Below, one piece after another: positions 17,171-26,300 of a stretch of DNA of 64,000 bases; positions within the stretch are counted from its first letter, which is position 1; every line of letters starts with the position of its first letter. Source of the stretch: Bremerella sp. JC817 (GTDB lineage: Bacteria > Planctomycetota > Planctomycetia > Pirellulales > Pirellulaceae). The position numbers were made by a program, and so were the translations under genes. The stretch lies in NCBI RefSeq assembly GCF_040718835.1, contig NZ_JBFEFG010000267.1, forward strand, positions 124,001 through 188,000. Direction: 5' to 3'. Under the pieces are notes generated by a model. It saw only the letters and a list, made by a program, of their open reading frames with translations. It was not told the origin of the DNA and made no database searches.

Positions 17171-17731
17171 TGCGCTGGCATCTGCCTGAGAATCGGCCGC
17201 TCGCTTGGCCATCGAGTCGGAATAGAACTTCAGCGTTTCACGTAGTTGATGCCATTTCCCGGAACGGACCAGGCTTAGGTCGGCGGTATGCGCCGCACCA
17301 TCGAGCGTCGAAACCACCATCCGGTTTCGCGGAACGAACTTCACCGAGACCACTTCGTTCCAGCGGAAACGCCTTGGTTTCCAGTCCCCGCCCTCTTCAA
17401 ACTTTCCGTGGATCCCATCGACATCGATCACCAGCGGAAATCTTTGCCATCCGCGACGCGCCCGCATCCAATGGTTCATCACGGTTGCTACACAGCTGAA
17501 GGTCATAAACGCCAGTAAGGCGTTGCCAATCCATTCCCCTGACAGCGTGGCCGAGGTATAGAAAGCGAACGAACCCCAGATGGTGCTGAAGAGCACGACC
17601 AGAATGGCCGCCACCAGCAGTTGAAAATTTTCACGCGTCGCGATCTCGTGATCGAGCACGTAAAACTCGCGGTACTCTTTGGCGGCGACGGTTGCCGGAG
17701 AAGCGAACGGGTTTTCAGGCTTCTCGTTCAC
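17168..17731 (-). CDS. Planctomycete membrane protein with NPFASP motif and PH-like soluble domain
   Basis: A 187-aa protein starting with a short polar tail containing E-N-P-F-A-S-P. Two TM helices (about 36-58 and 68-90) are followed by a soluble beta-rich part (about 95-165) with W-N-E-V-V-S-V-K-F, which recalls the PH-like domain of bacterial membrane proteins. The Lys/Ala-rich C-terminal tail may be helical. The 6-nt gap to the upstream gene on the same strand indicates a two-gene operon. No catalytic features are visible. Function unknown. Confidence 0.75.
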   Translation of the reverse strand: MNEKPENPFASPATVAAKEYREFYVLDHEIATRENFQLLVAAILVVLFSTIWGSFAFYTSATLSGEWIGNALLAFMTFSCVATVMNHWMRARRGWQRFPLVIDVDGIHGKFEEGGDWKPRRFRWNEVVSVKFVPRNRMVVSTLDGAAHTADLSLVRSGKWHQLRETLKFYSDSMAKRAADSQADASA

Positions 17732-17737
17732 GGCACC

Positions 17738-18436
17738 TTACGTGGTGAGAGGAATTTCCGAGTCGCGGAAGGACTGGTACTTCGCGGCCAACTGATCCAT
17801 GGCGTTCTTGCCTTCGGCACGAACCATCTGAATTCGAGACCGGCGAATGACACCCTTCTCGAGATGCGTGGTGAAAAGCGGAACCGTCACGATTACCGTC
17901 TCTTCGTTGGTTCGCTCGACGTTGATCGCTTCGCAGTCGCCAGGATAGACGAATAACGCATATTGAATCGCATCGAGGCAACCAATCGCCACCGCCATCG
18001 GATCGGACAGGGCCGCGAAATTCTGCGGGCCGAGCCCAGGAGGATTCCAGGTTTTGCGGCTGCTAAATGTGCTGACCGAATTCGCGTCATCAAACTGAAA
18101 CACCAGCGACAACTGCGGATCGGAATCGAGCAGCGAAGTCTGTCGCGATAGAATCAGTTCAACTCCATCCAGGTCCGTTAGGATTCGCGAGTAAACCTCG
18201 GTCGTAAGCTGTTCGTCCGTGGTGGTATAGCGTTCGACCAGGTCGTGCCCGCGAACATAAAATTCGCTGCGCGGACCAATCCCTTCCAGATTCCACTGGG
18301 CCACTTGCCAGTTCTTAGGCTGGGAGACGAACTTGGCGTTCATTTTGTTGGGATGTGCCGCGACCGAAAGCTGAAAGTTTTCCGTCTTGCAGCGGTGAAT
18401 GACGTCGTAATCGGAGATCCAGATCGAGTTGCTCAT
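17738..18436 (-). CDS. Hypothetical protein (planctomycete type), downstream of a terminator-bearing leader
   Basis: A 232-aa soluble protein of no recognised family, probably alpha/beta. A longer reading to 18682 would run through a strong terminator hairpin and a promoter, so the ATG at 18436 (opening S-N-S-I-W-I-S-D-Y-D-V) was chosen. It has no signal peptide or TM helix. It is first in an operon with the NPFASP membrane protein. The 180-nt leader contains a promoter and a complete intrinsic terminator, so it could be controlled by attenuation (see the ncRNA entry). Confidence 0.7.
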   Translation of the reverse strand: MSNSIWISDYDVIHRCKTENFQLSVAAHPNKMNAKFVSQPKNWQVAQWNLEGIGPRSEFYVRGHDLVERYTTTDEQLTTEVYSRILTDLDGVELILSRQTSLLDSDPQLSLVFQFDDANSVSTFSSRKTWNPPGLGPQNFAALSDPMAVAIGCLDAIQYALFVYPGDCEAINVERTNEETVIVTVPLFTTHLEKGVIRRSRIQMVRAEGKNAMDQLAAKYQSFRDSEIPLTT

Positions 18437-18486
18437 GGGGACGATTTTCTCCCATCGACCGGAAACTCGGAACCCCACAGACAAGA

Positions 18487-18526
18487 AATAAAAAACCCCG
18501 TCGCCTACCAAAGTAAGTCGACGGGG
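18487..18526 (-). terminator. Intrinsic terminator inside the leader region
   Basis: An 8-bp perfect stem CCCCGTCG / CGACGGGG with T6 on the minus strand, about 50 nt before the start codon at 18436. Confidence 0.8.
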
Positions 18527-18617
18527 CCGGAACAGAGAAGAGGCCGAATTTTGCCCGCGAAATCGAGTTCCGCGAAGCGGGTATGTGCGGTTTTTAACCG
18601 CTGTTCCGTGGATGATG
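18490..18617 (-). ncRNA. Candidate small RNA or attenuator leader ending in an intrinsic terminator
   Basis: On the minus strand a transcript started by the promoter at 18624-18651 would begin near 18617. It would contain GGAACAG (18607-18601) able to pair with CTGTTCC (18535-18529), enclosing two hairpins. One is GCGGTT-AAA-AACCGC (18601-18587). The other is a CCCGC / GCGGG arm (18581-18554) that has an alternative CGCGGAA / TTTCGCG pairing. It ends in a terminator CCCCGTCG / CGACGGGG with T6 (18526-18490). No gene lies upstream on this strand before the divergent IMPase gene at 18818, so the terminator serves this short RNA, either alone or as the leader of the gene starting at 18436. No known RNA family was recognised. 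Confidence 0.5.
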
Positions 18618-18623
18618 TAGTAG

Positions 18624-18651
18624 ATGATACCAAAAATCGGAAGGGTGTCCA
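18624..18651 (-). promoter_or_regulatory. Sigma-70-like promoter for the structured RNA/leader
   Basis: Minus strand: TGGACA (18651-18646), 16-nt spacer, TATCAT (18629-18624). Confidence 0.5.
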
Positions 18652-18817
18652 CAATAATCTGCAAAGATTCTGACTGAACCACAAAAACAGCATTAACGGC
18701 GCGATAATCGCCATTGGCTGCTGGGGGGCCTAAGTAGGAATTCCCCTCAATTCATGGTAAAACGCAGCGACGAAATCTCAATTTGCTTCGCCCACCTCAG
18801 CCCAGGAAAGAAACGCA

Positions 18818-19597
18818 ATGTCTTCCTACCTAACAAGTTGCGAAAAGGCCGCTCGAGCGGCCGGCGAAGTACTGATCGAGTGGCGAGGGAAGTTCAACGT
18901 TCGTGAAAAAGGGAAGTCCGATTTGGTTACGGATGCGGATCTTGCCGCACAGAAAGTAATCGAAGAGATTTTGGCCGCAGATTTTCCTGATTTCGAGTTC
19001 CTCGGAGAGGAAGGTCCCGCTGGACTTTCGCGAAAAACGGGCAGTCCCTTTTGCTGGATTGTCGACCCACTCGATGGCACCATGAACTACGTCCATGGCT
19101 TGCCCAACTACGCGGTCTCGATTGGCCTGGCAGAAGCCGGAAAGGTAATCGCTGGCGTAGTTTACGACCCGGTCTTCGACCGCTGCTTCAAGGCGGAAGC
19201 GGGCTGCGGGGCCTTTTTGAACGATGAGAAAATCGAGGTGAGCGTGGCTCAGAAACTGGATGAATCGCTCATTGCGTTCAGCTTTCCCACGACGGTCGCC
19301 AAAGGGTCCCCTGTTATCGACGATTTCATCAATGTCTTGACCCAATGTCAGGGCATCCGTCGACTCGGATCGGCGGCCTTGAATCTGGCGGCAGTCGCGG
19401 CCGGACACATGGATGCCTATTGGGCCGCCTTTAATAAGCCCTGGGACGTTGCCGCAGGGGCCATTTTGGTCGAAGAAGCAGGGGGAACGGTCCTTGGGTT
19501 TGGAGGGCAGCCATTCGATGTCTTCGACCCCAAGATCGTCGCAACGGCAACGCCGCAGCTGCAAGAGGAAATGCAGGCCCAAATCTCGACTTATTAG
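18818..19597 (+). CDS. Inositol monophosphatase family protein
   Basis: Mg-dependent sugar/inositol phosphate phosphatase, 259 aa, of normal family length. The metal-site motifs are complete: G-E-E-G near 66, W-I-V-D-P-L-D-G-T-M-N-Y (about 85-96) and W-D-V-A-A-G (about 208-213). The substrate may be inositol phosphate, a nucleotide-type bisphosphate or histidinol phosphate; sequence does not decide. It is divergent from the structured-RNA region, monocistronic, and followed by a hairpin with T7. Confidence 0.93.
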   Translation: MSSYLTSCEKAARAAGEVLIEWRGKFNVREKGKSDLVTDADLAAQKVIEEILAADFPDFEFLGEEGPAGLSRKTGSPFCWIVDPLDGTMNYVHGLPNYAVSIGLAEAGKVIAGVVYDPVFDRCFKAEAGCGAFLNDEKIEVSVAQKLDESLIAFSFPTTVAKGSPVIDDFINVLTQCQGIRRLGSAALNLAAVAAGHMDAYWAAFNKPWDVAAGAILVEEAGGTVLGFGGQPFDVFDPKIVATATPQLQEEMQAQISTY

Positions 19598-19927
19598 ACT
19601 TTGGGGGATCTTTCCACCTTCCCAAGACTACTCCGACAGTCGCGGCTGTTATAATTGGTGCGACTGGAATTTTTTTCGCAGTTTTCGTAGGTCAAAGTCG
19701 CTAACCTTCCAGGGCGAGCGGTCATGGCTAAATAGACTACATTACGACGCCTTGTGGCGAGACGAAACGCGAGCGATGGGAATGGAAACTCGACTGAGAA
19801 CGATATCAGTCCCATTGTGCCGATGCTGGACACCGATTTCTGACCAGCTTTCTCGTCCCAGGCAAACGCCCTCTCATCTTTCGGGCGTCGATTCCGCCTC
19901 CTCCTTATCCGGACAATTCTTCAACTC
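19598..19927. other. Intergenic stretch before the large envelope locus
   Basis: 330 nt hold the hairpin/TATAAT element at 19637-19677 and otherwise nothing recognised. This is the likely promoter region of the two-gene envelope operon. Confidence 0.5.
19637..19677 (+). terminator. Hairpin with T-run after the IMPase gene, overlapping a TATAAT
   Basis: CAGTCGC (19637-19643) pairs with GCGACTG (19660-19666), followed by T7 from 19671: a plausible terminator 40 nt after the stop. The loop also holds an extended -10-like TGTTATAAT (TATAAT 19650-19655) that could instead start transcription of the large envelope genes. No good -35 is visible. Confidence 0.5.
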
Positions 19928-22900
19928 ATGAACGCCGCGTGCCGCGAACCTGGTTCCGCACTGCCGGGGCTCTGCCTCCGTTGCTGGACGCGTGCGTCTC
20001 GATCTGCCATTTTCGTGTTGGCTCTGACCCTGATGGCAGCCACTTCTTCGAATGCCGTAGCCCAAGGAACCGCTGGCGGTACCAAGATCGAAGAACGCGG
20101 GCCCGAGATCTTCCTGCTTCCGATCAAAGATGGCAGCATCGCCGAAGGTGGCCCTTTTGAGCGGGTCCTTGATTTCCCGGCCGATTCGTTTCGGATCTGG
20201 TACAAAGACGTTTACCGCAACACGAATCCGAAAGATCTGCCGAAGTACTCCCTGGAAACGGTCTCGACTCGTATCGATGTCGAGGGTACCAATGCCCTGC
20301 TGCATGTTACGTATGAAGTCACTCCGCATGCGTCTGGCTGGGTCCGCATTCCGCTGGGGCTGCATCACGCGATCTTCCGTTCCGACGTCGAAGTCAGCCC
20401 TGAACTACCGATCATTCTCGATCGCCCTCAGGCCACTACCAAGAGCGATGGTTACGCATTGTGGTGCCAGTTCCCGGTGGCCAAGGAAGCCTTGCTTTCC
20501 CCGCTAGAACCAGAACCGATTCTGCTGAAGGTGGTTGCCCTGTTGCCGCTGACCACGCGCGGCGAGGAAACCTCGCTGGAGACGACACTCCCTGCGGATA
20601 CCAAGTGCCAGGTCACGCTCGATATTCCACAGCCCGGTGCGAATGTTTCGTACAAGGGAAGCATGGTGCCGAAAACGCTCACTGAGACTCCTCTCGAAGA
20701 GCACAGCATGCATCAGTACGAATTCGCTGGCGGCCCCCTGTCGTTCAACTGGCGATTCGATGACCAGGCCATGCGGGAACAGCCGGTCACCCTGAAGGTC
20801 AAAGGGCAGCTTCTCGCCAATGTCGAGACGGAACAGTTGGTAACGACGACGGCTCGCCTGCAAGTGGAAAGCACGACGATTCCATTCGACTCGTTCGAGG
20901 TCGAAATCGACGACGACGCGGAATTTGTTCCACCGACGATGCCAACGGTTGGCTACTCGGTTAAAGCGATGGAACCAACCGGGCAGACCTTCGGCAATCG
21001 GCTGTTGGTCGAACTGGATGAAGCGACCAAGGGCCCGGTTACGATCTCGATTACCACCAAGCAAACCGATCCAGTCCCAGGCGAACGTGGCAAACGCCAG
21101 TTCACCGTCGGACAGTTCGACGTGGTGGGTTGCGACGTTCAAGATGGGACGCTGAGCATCTCCGCTTCTCAGAATGTTCACGTGCAGTGGTACACGCCTC
21201 GCAATTTGCGAGAGCAATCGGGTCGCGGCTCCGATGGCATGTCGTACCGAGCTAGTTTCTCGTACGACCAACAACCCGCCACGTTGGTGATGCACACCCT
21301 GCCGATCCAATCGACGGCCCGTGTGAAATCCGATTACGAACTGCACGTCGGCAAGCTCGACGCACAATTGGTCGCAACCCTCTCGTATCGCCTGCCTCGA
21401 TCGTATACCGATGACCTGCTGATCGATTTGAATGGCTGGACGGTCGATCGTGTCGATACCAACGGTGCCGCCACCTGGCAACCGACCGACGGAACTTCCG
21501 ATCAACTCGTGCTGCCGCTGACCGCCGAGACCGGTGGCGAAGCGATGACAACCGCTCCTTACCGCACGATTGTCGTTACGGTGCGTGCCCATCGCGACCA
21601 CCAGACGGTCGATCCGGCCGAGATCTCGCTGCCCTGGATTGTGCCTCTGGCAGAGCCTTTCGGTTCAGCAACCGTGACGGCCATCCCTGATAACGATCTC
21701 GAGATCCGCTTCCAGTCCGAGAAGAGCCAAGGCTTCCAACTCGACCGTAGCCGCAGCCAAGAGGTGGAACTGTCCGGTGAGCGTGGCACCATCATTTTGC
21801 GAGCCGCTCCGACCGAGCAAGAGCTGCGTCTCGGCCTGCAACTGACTCCGGTTGTCCCACGGTTGATCGTCGGATCGAAGGTGAATGTCAAACTAGTCGA
21901 AGGTCAAGACTACGCCCTGGTCCAGCAAGAGTTCCTTTACGAACCGTTCCACAGTTCGCCAAGCAAGGCAGTGTTTCATCTGCCGACCAGTATCTACTTC
22001 TTCCAGGTCACCGTCGCCAAGATCAACGACAAAGAAGTCGCCGGCCAGGCACTCGGTCAGGGAGACGAACAGACGATCCAGTTCTCGCTGACCGAAGCCA
22101 ATCCACCCTATCGCATCAAGGTCGAATACAACGCTCCGCTGCGAGAGACGATTCCGGAATCCGGTCACTACGAGATGGATCTGATGTCTCCGAAATCGGA
22201 AGACCTGACGAAAGATGGCATCGACGTCGACTTCAAGCCGTTGGAAGTGACCTTCCAGTCACCGCACGAAGTCGAAGTCCTTTCGACCACCGAAGACTGG
22301 CGCAGCCTGTCGATGTCGGATCAAGGGCAGACCTTCCAGTTGCCCGGTGGCGATACCCGTCAGGTCGAATTCGCTGCTCCGTTTCTAACGCCCGAAACGG
22401 ACGACCGCGTGGTGGTCGACTTCCATTGGCTGCAGGTCGCCTTAACGCCCGAAGAACGGCGTGATCGCGCGGCGTACACACTCCGCACTTCGGCACCTCG
22501 CCTGGAGGTGACGTTGCCTCGTGGCGTTCGTGATGTCGAAGCCTACTGGAACGGTGTCGAAATGCAGGCCACGCTCAACGAAAGCAAGCTACAGTTCGAC
22601 ATTCCGCAGCGACACGAGTCAGGCCGAGATCGCCTGGAACTGTGGTACAAGTATGGCGAAGGGGATGGCATGGCCTCCTCGTTGAATGTCAGTTCGCCGG
22701 TCATTACGAACGCGGTACTCGGCACGAGCCAACCAGGCCGCGAAGGTGGCTACAGCTACCTGCAAATCGTCAGCCCTGGCAATTGGCTGGTGCTTTCCGC
22801 TCCTGGGCTTTCGGAAGAAATGGACTGGTCGTGGGAACATGGTGCCTACCGTCGTTCGCCCAGATTGAATCAAAACCAATTGGAAACGATGGCCAAGAGC

Positions 22901-23371
22901 AACGCCAAGTCGGAGTTGCCGAAGGGCATGAACCGAGCCCTCTACAGTACGATCGGCTCGTTCGAGAACGTTCCGATCCGCGCGGCCAAGATCAGTTACT
23001 TGATGTTGTTGTTCTCTGGATTCTCGCTCGCAGCTTTGCTGGTTCTATTCTACGTTCCGCAAACGCGGCATGTGCTGGTCTTCGGAGTGGCGGCCATCGT
23101 CGCCTTGGCGGTGGCGGTTGCCTATCCCGACTTTGCCATGCTGGTGGGTGAGATGTCGATCGTCGGCATCATGCTGGCCATCCTCGGCATCGCCCTCTAC
23201 CGCCTCGCGTCGTCGCGAACTCCGGTCAAGTCGGCCGTGCGTGCTCGCTCGTCCAGCGACAGTCAGGCCTCGGTTCCCAATACATCAGCATCGGCGTCGC
23301 AAGGGCCATCCGCCGGAATCTCGACGACCTCCATGCCAGCCACCGCGGCCTCTAGCGGACAATCTCGATGA
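19928..23371 (+). CDS. Large secreted/envelope protein with C-terminal membrane helices (unknown family)
   Basis: 1147 aa of no known family. A signal peptide is near 26-46, ending A-V-A-Q. The long body (about 50-1015) is predominantly beta-strand-rich, with many short V-x-V/L-x-L repeats and repeated L-P-x or P-x-W segments, as in exported carbohydrate- or protein-binding scaffolds. Three TM helices lie near 1024-1045, 1050-1068 and 1073-1092. A Ser/Ala/Thr-rich tail of about 50 residues follows. So the bulk is periplasmic or surface-side, anchored near its C-terminus. Its stop overlaps the next start by 4 nt. Similar segment types (signal peptide, then L-L-P-I/V-x-x-P-x opening) recur in the next protein. 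It has no catalytic motif I recognise. Confidence 0.8.
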   Translation: MNAACREPGSALPGLCLRCWTRASRSAIFVLALTLMAATSSNAVAQGTAGGTKIEERGPEIFLLPIKDGSIAEGGPFERVLDFPADSFRIWYKDVYRNTNPKDLPKYSLETVSTRIDVEGTNALLHVTYEVTPHASGWVRIPLGLHHAIFRSDVEVSPELPIILDRPQATTKSDGYALWCQFPVAKEALLSPLEPEPILLKVVALLPLTTRGEETSLETTLPADTKCQVTLDIPQPGANVSYKGSMVPKTLTETPLEEHSMHQYEFAGGPLSFNWRFDDQAMREQPVTLKVKGQLLANVETEQLVTTTARLQVESTTIPFDSFEVEIDDDAEFVPPTMPTVGYSVKAMEPTGQTFGNRLLVELDEATKGPVTISITTKQTDPVPGERGKRQFTVGQFDVVGCDVQDGTLSISASQNVHVQWYTPRNLREQSGRGSDGMSYRASFSYDQQPATLVMHTLPIQSTARVKSDYELHVGKLDAQLVATLSYRLPRSYTDDLLIDLNGWTVDRVDTNGAATWQPTDGTSDQLVLPLTAETGGEAMTTAPYRTIVVTVRAHRDHQTVDPAEISLPWIVPLAEPFGSATVTAIPDNDLEIRFQSEKSQGFQLDRSRSQEVELSGERGTIILRAAPTEQELRLGLQLTPVVPRLIVGSKVNVKLVEGQDYALVQQEFLYEPFHSSPSKAVFHLPTSIYFFQVTVAKINDKEVAGQALGQGDEQTIQFSLTEANPPYRIKVEYNAPLRETIPESGHYEMDLMSPKSEDLTKDGIDVDFKPLEVTFQSPHEVEVLSTTEDWRSLSMSDQGQTFQLPGGDTRQVEFAAPFLTPETDDRVVVDFHWLQVALTPEERRDRAAYTLRTSAPRLEVTLPRGVRDVEAYWNGVEMQATLNESKLQFDIPQRHESGRDRLELWYKYGEGDGMASSLNVSSPVITNAVLGTSQPGREGGYSYLQIVSPGNWLVLSAPGLSEEMDWSWEHGAYRRSPRLNQNQLETMAKSNAKSELPKGMNRALYSTIGSFENVPIRAAKISYLMLLFSGFSLAALLVLFYVPQTRHVLVFGVAAIVALAVAVAYPDFAMLVGEMSIVGIMLAILGIALYRLASSRTPVKSAVRARSSSDSQASVPNTSASASQGPSAGISTTSMPATAASSGQSR

Positions 23372-26300
23372 CCTTATGGCTTCGCGAAAAGCACGGCGTC
23401 CTGTTCAAGGCGTTTGCGTGGGCAAGCGTCGCCATGCTGTACTGCGCTGCCACGCTCTTCGCTCAGCAGCCAGCCGTACCGACCGATATCGAATACCAGA
23501 AGATCTATGTCCCAGAAAATCGTCCGACGGAATGGCCTCGATATGGATTCGAGTTCGCGCCGCAAATGCAGCTCGACGACTTCGGTAAGCTGATCACGCA
23601 GTTCGCGCGCAGCCAGGGAATCGAACAACGCGCGTTGCCACTTCGCAGTTTGACGTATCGAGCCCGGCTCGAAGGACGAACGCTTCAAGGCTCAGCCCAG
23701 TTCGACCTGGGCGAGAAAGCATCGACCGAACCTGGCTTCGTTTCTTTGAAAGGAACGAACCTGTTTTATTACGATCAGCTGCAACGACAATCGACCATGC
23801 CCAAGCTGTGGGTCGGTGCCAACGGAGATCAGGTTGGTGTCTTCCTCCGCGAGTTTCAATCGATGTTTACGCTCGATTGGAGCTACCAGGCTTCGCTGCG
23901 ATCGACCGACGAACTGACAATCGATCTCGATCTGACCTTTGCGCCCCAGGTCGACTTCTATCTCGACCTTCCCTCGAAGTGGCACCTGGAACTGCGTGAG
24001 GGAGTGACGCTCGATGTTTCCGATGCCGATGTCACACCGATGGAAGGCATGAAAACATGGCATCTGAGCCCGCAATGGGAAGGTAAACTTGCTTTCTCTC
24101 TGGTTCCCAGCGACCGTCTCTATCAGACCGACACCGTCACGGCAACGCAGTCGACCCGTTACGACGTTCGCGACAACTTGTGCGAAGTGACTTCGCAAAT
24201 CTTGCTGCATTCCCCTCCTCAAGGCGCATTGACCTTCTCCATTCCCAAGGGGATGGTGGTCACGGGCGCGTCGGTCAATCGAAAAGCGATCGAACCTCTC
24301 GATCTGCAAGAGCTTTCCGACGGCAGACAATCGCTGGAGCTTCCCCAGCAACTCTTCCCTTCGGCTGAAACGGCGACCGTTTCGATCCAGGGCATGGCCC
24401 CGATGGTGATTGGTGATTACTCGCGAATCGACTTGCCGATCGTCGTGCTTAGTTCGCAGCCGACCGAGTCGCATGTGGTTGCGGCAGAACTCGACGCCGG
24501 AATCAATCTTTCGTACTGCATTCTGAAGAATGCCCAGGAAGTCGAATACGTTCCACATAACTCGCTGGGTCGGCCGAACCTTCGCTTCCGTCTGTTCGAT
24601 GAGAACGCGGAGATCGGGCTGCAGCTCTTTCGCCAAAGCGAGTCACTGCATACCGCCCTGGTGCACAAGGTTACGGTGAATGACCTGGTGATTCAGTCGG
24701 ACAGCGTGATTCACATCGCCGACAGCGACGAAACGACCGATCATATCGAATTGCCGCTTTCGCCTGGTTGGCGTGTCGAGACGGTCGTTCAATTTCCCGA
24801 TCAGTCGGCAGTAAGCTGGGAAGAAACGGCACGTGACGAACAACGGGTGCTGCGGGTCGAGAATCGTTCCGCGATTTCCGATCTGCAGATCTCCCTACGA
24901 AGAACTCGCGAGAATGACTTCGGCAACCTGCGAATTTCCGACTTCCGCCCGTTCGCCCTCGCCCCGGGCGTGGGCAATCTGGAATGGGTTTCGGTCAAAC
25001 CAGCCGCCGGCTTCGATCTGCGATTGGAACCGGAAGGGCAAGTCGCTCGCAAAGCGATCCAGGATGCCCCGGCCGAGATCGTCCGATTGTTTGGCTCGAA
25101 GTGGCAAACACCTGCCTTCGAGATTCGCGGGCGATCCGATCTTCAACACCTGATTCGTGTTACCCGCAAGCGTGCGACGTATGATGCTGAAATCGACGTT
25201 CAGGTGCGGATCGAGAAAGACTCGTATCGGGAACTCGCCGCGATTCGACTCAACGGCAGTGGCTTGTTGCCGGAAACCTTGCTGGTCTGGTCGACGCAGC
25301 GATGGTCGACCGAGGTTAAGTGGACCACGCCCGACCTGGAACCGATTCGCTGGACACCGATCACTACGTCCGCCGCTGAAAATCCGAACCAGCGTGAACC
25401 CTATTACATCTATGAGTTGACTCCCCCTTCCGACAGCAGTTTCCCGTTGATCTTGCGTGGCACTTTCCCACGGCAATCTGGGGATTTTAACTCGCCGCTG
25501 CTGTTGGCGGTTCCTTCTGCGGAGCCTCAGTCTGGCATGCTGACGCTGACCAGCCCCAAGGCATGTCAGCTTACGGCCGATCCGATCTTGCTGCGAAAGG
25601 TCTACCTCGATGCTCGTTCGCAAAGTCCCGGCAGCGACCTGACCCGCTACGAATATCGGCCGCTGGAAATCCGACGCCTGGCCGAAAACATCCGTGGCCT
25701 GATCGCCTGTGACTGGCAACTGGCCGATACCTTGCCCGAGCTTTTCGCGACCAAGACCACGCATTCGATCAATCTCGAAAACGACGGTCGCCAGCGGATG
25801 ACTTCGAGATGGTCGATCGTTTCGCACGGGCCTGGGCACGCCTCGATTACGCTGCCGGAACATGCCAAGCTGGAACTAATTCAATGGCAAGGTCAGCCCT
25901 GGTCTCGCTGGAAACAGCATGGCCAGCAGATCGACATCGAAATTCCCGACGAAGCTTCGGCCGCCGATCTGGAAGTTCACTACCAAATCGATCCTGCGAC
26001 GCTCTATCTCATGCGAGCGATTCGACCGTCATTCGCGACCGCGTCGTTTCCAACCTCCGCGGAAGAGACAACGTTTACCCTTGGCAGCCGCTTGGTTCGC
26101 ATGGAATATCCTAGCCCACGTTGGTCAAGTTTTGGCGAGCGACTTCGGCTTGGATTGTGGTCTGGGATGTTCCAGGGAAATCTGAGCGATCCTGACGAAC
26201 CGAACCTGGTTCCATTTGAAGCCAGTCAACCGCTGCCTGCAGGTACTCTGTGGATTGTGCACCGCGATTCGTTACGCCTGATCAGTATTTTGCTGTTCGT

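Noticed and set aside
19650..19655. TATAAT as a clear promoter of the envelope locus
   Set aside because: It sits in the loop of a hairpin followed by T7 and lacks a -35, so a terminator is at least as likely; kept only as an ambiguous element.
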